DNA of 64,000 bases from CAZHAX01 sp964530325 (GTDB taxonomy: Bacteria; Chloroflexota; Anaerolineae; B4-G1): NCBI GenBank assembly GCA_964530325.1, contig CAZHAX010000014.1:1-64000 (forward strand). The letters run 5' to 3'. The notes under the pieces were generated by a model, which saw only the letters and a program-made list of their open reading frames with translations, did no database searches and was not told the origin of the DNA. Of the stretch, positions 60,937 to 64,000 are shown piece by piece (the first letter of the stretch is position 1; the number at the start of each line of letters is the position of its first letter). The position numbers and the translations under genes were made by a program.

Positions 60937-62497
60937 GGTAGATGGAAGTGTCTTCCGACTGGAAGACGAGCTCTCCCGAAGGAAGCACGTCGCCCAGCGC
61001 CCGCTCTCTGGGGCCGACGACGACGAACGACACCCGGGCATCCTCCAGCAGCAGATCGTGTTCTGCCGAATCCATCTCGCCGGCGAAATAGGCCAGGACC
61101 TGGGCCTCACGCCGCTCCGCATCTACCGTCTCGAAGGGATGGCCGTATACAACCCGCGCCCCGGCCCAGGCCGGCACGAAGATACCCATCTCGGGACTGC
61201 AGAGCACTACGGCGTCTGATTCCGCGTTCTCGCCCAACCAGCTGAGCGCCGCCCACTCGCCGTCGGTCAGGTAGAAGAGCCCCGCGCCCTGCAGAGCCGT
61301 CAACGAGGCGGCCACCGCCAGGAAAACTGGCGTCATGGCAGACAAGCCAACAATTGTCCGCTGCGTCAGCAGCCGCAGCCTCCCAGGAACCCGCTTGCGC
61401 AGCACCTGCCACCATCCCAGACCGGCCAGGAGACCTATGCTAACCCCGAGACCCAGGCTAAGTCGGCGCTGCAGCGGGAGGGGCAAGTACATGCCGACGA
61501 AGGTCACGCCCAGCCAGCCCAGGAGCAGCCAGGCGGCGTCGGTCCGCTTTCTCGCTGCCACGAGCACGCCTGGGATGGCCAGTGCAAGCACGAGCCCATA
61601 GCTGAGCAGCCAGTCCCAGAGAGGGGGCGACGGGGTCAGGTTTTGGGAGTTCCACACAGCCAAGACGGGGTCTGTCCGAATGGCCCACTGCATGTAGAGT
61701 GGATAGGGAAGCGCCGCGATAGCTGCGCCGGCCGTCCACAATACCGCCGGCCAGGGCACCCTTCTCTGCCGGACAGTCCTGGCCGTGAGCATGGCGGCAA
61801 GGCCGCCAAAGACGGGCACGAGGCCGAACGGTTGGATCACTCCCAGAGCGACCGCTGCGGCGACCATACCGACCCCCGAGAGCAGGGCGTCCTGACGCGT
61901 CTCGCCACCTCGCGTCGACGGGCTGGCCACGCCTACGCCGGCGCTGGCTATCAGGCACATCAGCCCAATCGCCAACGGGAAGTGGGCGTTGGCAAGGAGG
62001 GAGTAGGCCGGGAAGGCCTCCGAAACCCAGAGATCGGCCGTTGCCAGCCCGAGCAGCGACATCAGCCAGCCCAGGCCGGAACCGACACCGGCCAAGAGAA
62101 ACGCCGCTCGACGTTCTCCCGCCTCTGCGGTGACTCGGGAGGCGAGGCTGTACAGCCCCAGGAGCATCACGAGCCCGCCGGCGAGGCGCAGCAGGTGGTA
62201 TGATACGATGAGTGGCATGCCGGTCCAGCGCGTCACATGCCCCACTCCCAGGTGCAGCAGGAACAGGTAGGCGCCGCTCTGCGGCTCCGACGTATAGGGC
62301 AGACGAAACAGCCAGGAACCGGAGTACCCCTGCCGGATCTTGGCAATGTAGGAGTTGCCATCCCAGGGATTGAAGAGCAGCCCGGTGAACCGGCTGCCAT
62401 CGGGCGCCAGCGCCCAGCCCACCAGGTAGGGCACCAGGCTGGCCACCACCAGCAGGACCGTCACCCACACGAACCAGCGCCGGTCGTCACGCGCCAC
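60923..62497 (-). CDS. Polytopic GT-C-like membrane protein, paralogue of 57171-58844
   Basis: 524 residues from GTG at 62497, chosen for AAGGAG upstream and the promoter at 62530-62558; the longer frame to 62596 starts before that promoter. The loop NPWDGNSYIAKIRQGYSGSWLFRLPYT near 45-70 and YLPLPLQRRLSLGLGVSIGLLAGLG near 340 parallel the paralogue (YLPVNVQRRLVEGAQVALCLLAALG). There are about 11 helices and a soluble C-terminal tail. It is the first gene of the long minus-strand series. Substrate unknown. Confidence 0.72.
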   Translation of the reverse strand: MARDDRRWFVWVTVLLVVASLVPYLVGWALAPDGSRFTGLLFNPWDGNSYIAKIRQGYSGSWLFRLPYTSEPQSGAYLFLLHLGVGHVTRWTGMPLIVSYHLLRLAGGLVMLLGLYSLASRVTAEAGERRAAFLLAGVGSGLGWLMSLLGLATADLWVSEAFPAYSLLANAHFPLAIGLMCLIASAGVGVASPSTRGGETRQDALLSGVGMVAAAVALGVIQPFGLVPVFGGLAAMLTARTVRQRRVPWPAVLWTAGAAIAALPYPLYMQWAIRTDPVLAVWNSQNLTPSPPLWDWLLSYGLVLALAIPGVLVAARKRTDAAWLLLGWLGVTFVGMYLPLPLQRRLSLGLGVSIGLLAGLGWWQVLRKRVPGRLRLLTQRTIVGLSAMTPVFLAVAASLTALQGAGLFYLTDGEWAALSWLGENAESDAVVLCSPEMGIFVPAWAGARVVYGHPFETVDAERREAQVLAYFAGEMDSAEHDLLLEDARVSFVVVGPRERALGDVLPSGELVFQSEDTSIYHVDG

Positions 62498-62529
62498 AGC
62501 CGCTCCTTGCTGCGTCCTGCACTTGTGGG

Positions 62530-62558
62530 ATTGTAGCACAGTTCGTCGTGCGAACCAA
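62530..62558 (-). promoter_or_regulatory. Promoter at the head of the glycosyltransferase island
   Basis: On the minus strand TTGGTT (62553-62558), 17 bases, TACAAT (62530-62535), about 32 bases before the GTG at 62497 with AAGGAG between. It faces away from the trp promoter at 62714; the 150 bases between show no gene. Confidence 0.65.
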
Positions 62559-62713
62559 GCTGCCGCGCGATATGCAGAGATTGGACAGGTCATCATCGGA
62601 TGGACCGGATGACGCGGGAGCGTCGACGCGCCCTGTCTGTCAACGGGGTCACACGGATGCCGAACACCTGCAGCGTGACGAACTGGGTGACTAAGCTTGA
62701 GCGCTAGCCCGAC

Positions 62714-62742
62714 TTGACAAAGGGCGCATTCTTGGGTATATT
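62714..62742 (+). promoter_or_regulatory. Promoter of the trp leader
   Basis: Consensus TTGACA (62714-62719), 17 bases, TATATT (62737-62742). Transcription should start near 62749, giving a leader of about 380 bases before trpE. Confidence 0.85.
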
Positions 62743-62748
62743 AGCAGC

Positions 62749-63117
62749 ACAACCGAATAGGAAGGATCGGCAGAGAACCGGAATAGTAGCGCACGTGCGC
62801 GCGGTAGAGAGGTGGGCCCAGTGCTGAAAGCCCACTCGCAGGCGGCGGTCGCGAATGGGCCGGGGAGCTGCCAGCCCGAGAGAGGGCCGGAAGGGCAGGT
62901 AGGGCTGGCCGGAGGCGCCACCGTTATCACAGGCGAGGGTAGCGGCTGTATGGCGCGCTGAAAGCACCGGCAGCCTGTACCCACAGAGTGAGGCTGGCTC
63001 CGGACGCGCTCATGGGCGCGTCTTTCGCTTTCTGGGCATCCGGCCTCAGTGGGGTGGCACCACGGGAATCGGCATTGGCCTCTCGTCCCCAAGGGGAATG
63101 AGAGGCTTTCTTGTTGC
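62749..63117 (+). ncRNA. Tryptophan T-box leader
   Basis: The Stem I landmarks are present: GTAGAGAGGTGGG with GCTGAAAGCCC in the apical part, then GCGAATGGGCC, where GAA-UGG-G places a Trp codon (62856-62858) in the specifier position. The T-box sequence AGTGGGGTGGCACCACGGG lies at 63048-63066; UGGC (63055-63058) can pair with an uncharged GCCA tRNA end, fitting the G discriminator base of tRNA-Trp. Uncharged tRNA-Trp would stabilise the antiterminator and allow trpE expression. Confidence 0.93.
63078..63117 (+). terminator. T-box regulated terminator
   Basis: GCCTCT (63078-63083) pairs with AGAGGC (63101-63106) and CCCC (63087-63090) with GGGG (63093-63096); TTTCTTGTT follows. The antiterminator T-box sequence lies just upstream. 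Confidence 0.88.
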
Positions 63118-63132
63118 CTAGGGGTGATACAG

Positions 63133-64000
63133 GTGTATTTGCTGTCGCGAAAGCAGTTCAAGCAGATGGCCCGGCAGGCGGCGCTCGTCCCGCTCGGCCT
63201 GGAGCTGCCGGCGGACATCGAGACGCCGGTCTCGGTCTATCTCAAGCTGCGCGGAGAGGGGCCCAGTTTCCTGCTGGAGAGCGTGGAGAAGGCGGAGCAG
63301 GTCGGCCGGTACTCGTTCCTTGGCTTCCACCCCCGCCTCCAGGTGCTGGCCCGCGGCCGGCAGGTGACGATCAAGCGCAATGGCGCGGAAGAGCAGCGAG
63401 AGCTGGCCTCGGGGGAGGATCCGCTGCACGTGGTCGCTGCGGAGCTGAGCCATTTCCAGCCTGTGGCCCCTATTCACGAGGTCACTCCCCAGGCCCCTCC
63501 ACTGTTGGGAGGCGCGGTAGGCTATCTGGGCTACGATCTGGTGCGCTTCTTCGAACGGCTGCCGGAGACGGCGCGAAACGATCTGGACGCGCCGGACCTG
63601 CACATGGTCGTTCCGGACACCGTGGTCGCCTTCGACCACGTCCGCCAGCGCATGATCGTTCTCGCCTACGCACAGGTCGAAGAAGAGGTGGACCTGGATG
63701 TCGCCTACGATGACGCTGCCGTCAGGCTGGAACGGATCGCCCAGGCTGTACGTGGGGACATGCCTGCACTGCCTGAGCCGCCCGGAAAGAAAGGCGGCGA
63801 ACTGGAATCGAACATGACGCAGGACCGGTTCGAGGTCGCGGTGCGGCGAGCGAAGGAGCACATCACCGCCGGCGACATCTTCCAGGTGGTTCTATCACAG
63901 CGGCTGTGCCGGCGCACAGAGGCGGATCCCCTCAGCATCTACCGGGCACTGCGCAGGATCAACCCTTCGCCCTACATGTTCTTCCTCGACATGGGCGGAA
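63133..64000 (+). CDS. trpE: Anthranilate synthase component I, N-terminal part (continues beyond window)
   Basis: About 289 residues visible. GTG at 63133 is preferred, eight bases after AGGGG; GTG at 63124 is in frame too. The N-terminal region holds PVSVYLKLRGEGPSFLLESVE followed by GRYSFLGF, the Trp-binding/feedback segment of TrpE, then APPLLGGAVGYLGYDLVRFFE. The chorismate-binding core begins with MTQDRFEVAVRRAKEHITAGDIFQVVLSQR, followed by INPSPYMFFLDMGG at the cut. TrpE converts chorismate to anthranilate with TrpG. The Trp T-box upstream confirms the pathway. Confidence 0.97.
   Translation, partial: MYLLSRKQFKQMARQAALVPLGLELPADIETPVSVYLKLRGEGPSFLLESVEKAEQVGRYSFLGFHPRLQVLARGRQVTIKRNGAEEQRELASGEDPLHVVAAELSHFQPVAPIHEVTPQAPPLLGGAVGYLGYDLVRFFERLPETARNDLDAPDLHMVVPDTVVAFDHVRQRMIVLAYAQVEEEVDLDVAYDDAAVRLERIAQAVRGDMPALPEPPGKKGGELESNMTQDRFEVAVRRAKEHITAGDIFQVVLSQRLCRRTEADPLSIYRALRRINPSPYMFFLDMGG

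Noticed and set aside
1..64000. CRISPR arrays, insertion sequences, prophage or tRNA genes
   Set aside because: No regularly spaced repeats, transposase or integrase motifs, phage genes or tRNA cloverleaf patterns were found on reading through; the intergenic space is small. A computed repeat and tRNA scan would be the decisive check.

Overview
The window is a high-GC (clearly above 60% by eye) bacterial chromosome segment, densely coded, with many GTG/TTG starts and overlapping stop/start codons. It most resembles Chloroflexota. The pointers are a type IV pilus set with no PilQ/PilP (so probably one membrane), a perfect CIRCE in front of groES-groEL, an FMN riboswitch in front of a RibXYZ-type ABC transporter, a tryptophan T-box in front of trpE, and long runs of multi-pass glycosyltransferases. 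The phylum is an inference; no rRNA gene is present to settle it. No tRNA, rRNA, CRISPR array or insertion sequence was seen.

Layout. (1) <1-1751, minus: start of a YfhO-type membrane protein. (2) 2062-16482, plus: a type IV pilus locus with a CpaE/TadZ-like receiver plus degenerate ATPase, PilB, PilC, a small membrane protein, three pseudopilin/PilX-like proteins, a UbiA-like membrane protein, a DUF11 surface protein, a PilO-like/TPR/Cys-rich chimera, a ParA-like ATPase, PilM, PilN, PilD, PilT, and a separately promoted major-pilin candidate. (3) 16713-18845: an O-antigen-ligase/TPR protein, probably translated from a leaderless mRNA. (4) 18911-23283: housekeeping on the minus strand, groES-groEL under CIRCE and nth-yraN-miaA. 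(5) 23246-26162, plus: FMN riboswitch and a predicted riboflavin ABC importer. (6) 26241-28776, plus: MaoC hydratase, CapA-like lipoprotein and a small unknown protein. (7) 28805-62497, almost entirely minus: about 21 genes, of which some 18 are large polytopic glycosyltransferase/ligase/YfhO proteins, plus two polyprenyl-phosphate-type GT2 enzymes and one methyltransferase. One gene (47767-49347) is reversed. (8) 62714-64000, plus: Trp T-box and the 5' part of trpE.

How it fits together. The two GT2 enzymes could make polyprenyl-phosphate sugars. These would be used outside the membrane by the GT-C enzymes and YfhO proteins, and the three WzyC/TPR proteins could polymerise or ligate the product. 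No flippase, chain-length regulator or sugar-nucleotide pathway is in the window, so the product cannot be named. Surface proteins with Thr/Pro linkers (the PilO-like chimera and the CapA lipoprotein) are possible acceptors, but that is speculation. The pilus locus departs from textbook versions in three ways: a receiver-linked ATPase with no P-loop, a UbiA-like protein with an extra membrane half, and a PilO-like protein fused to TPR and Cys-rich domains.
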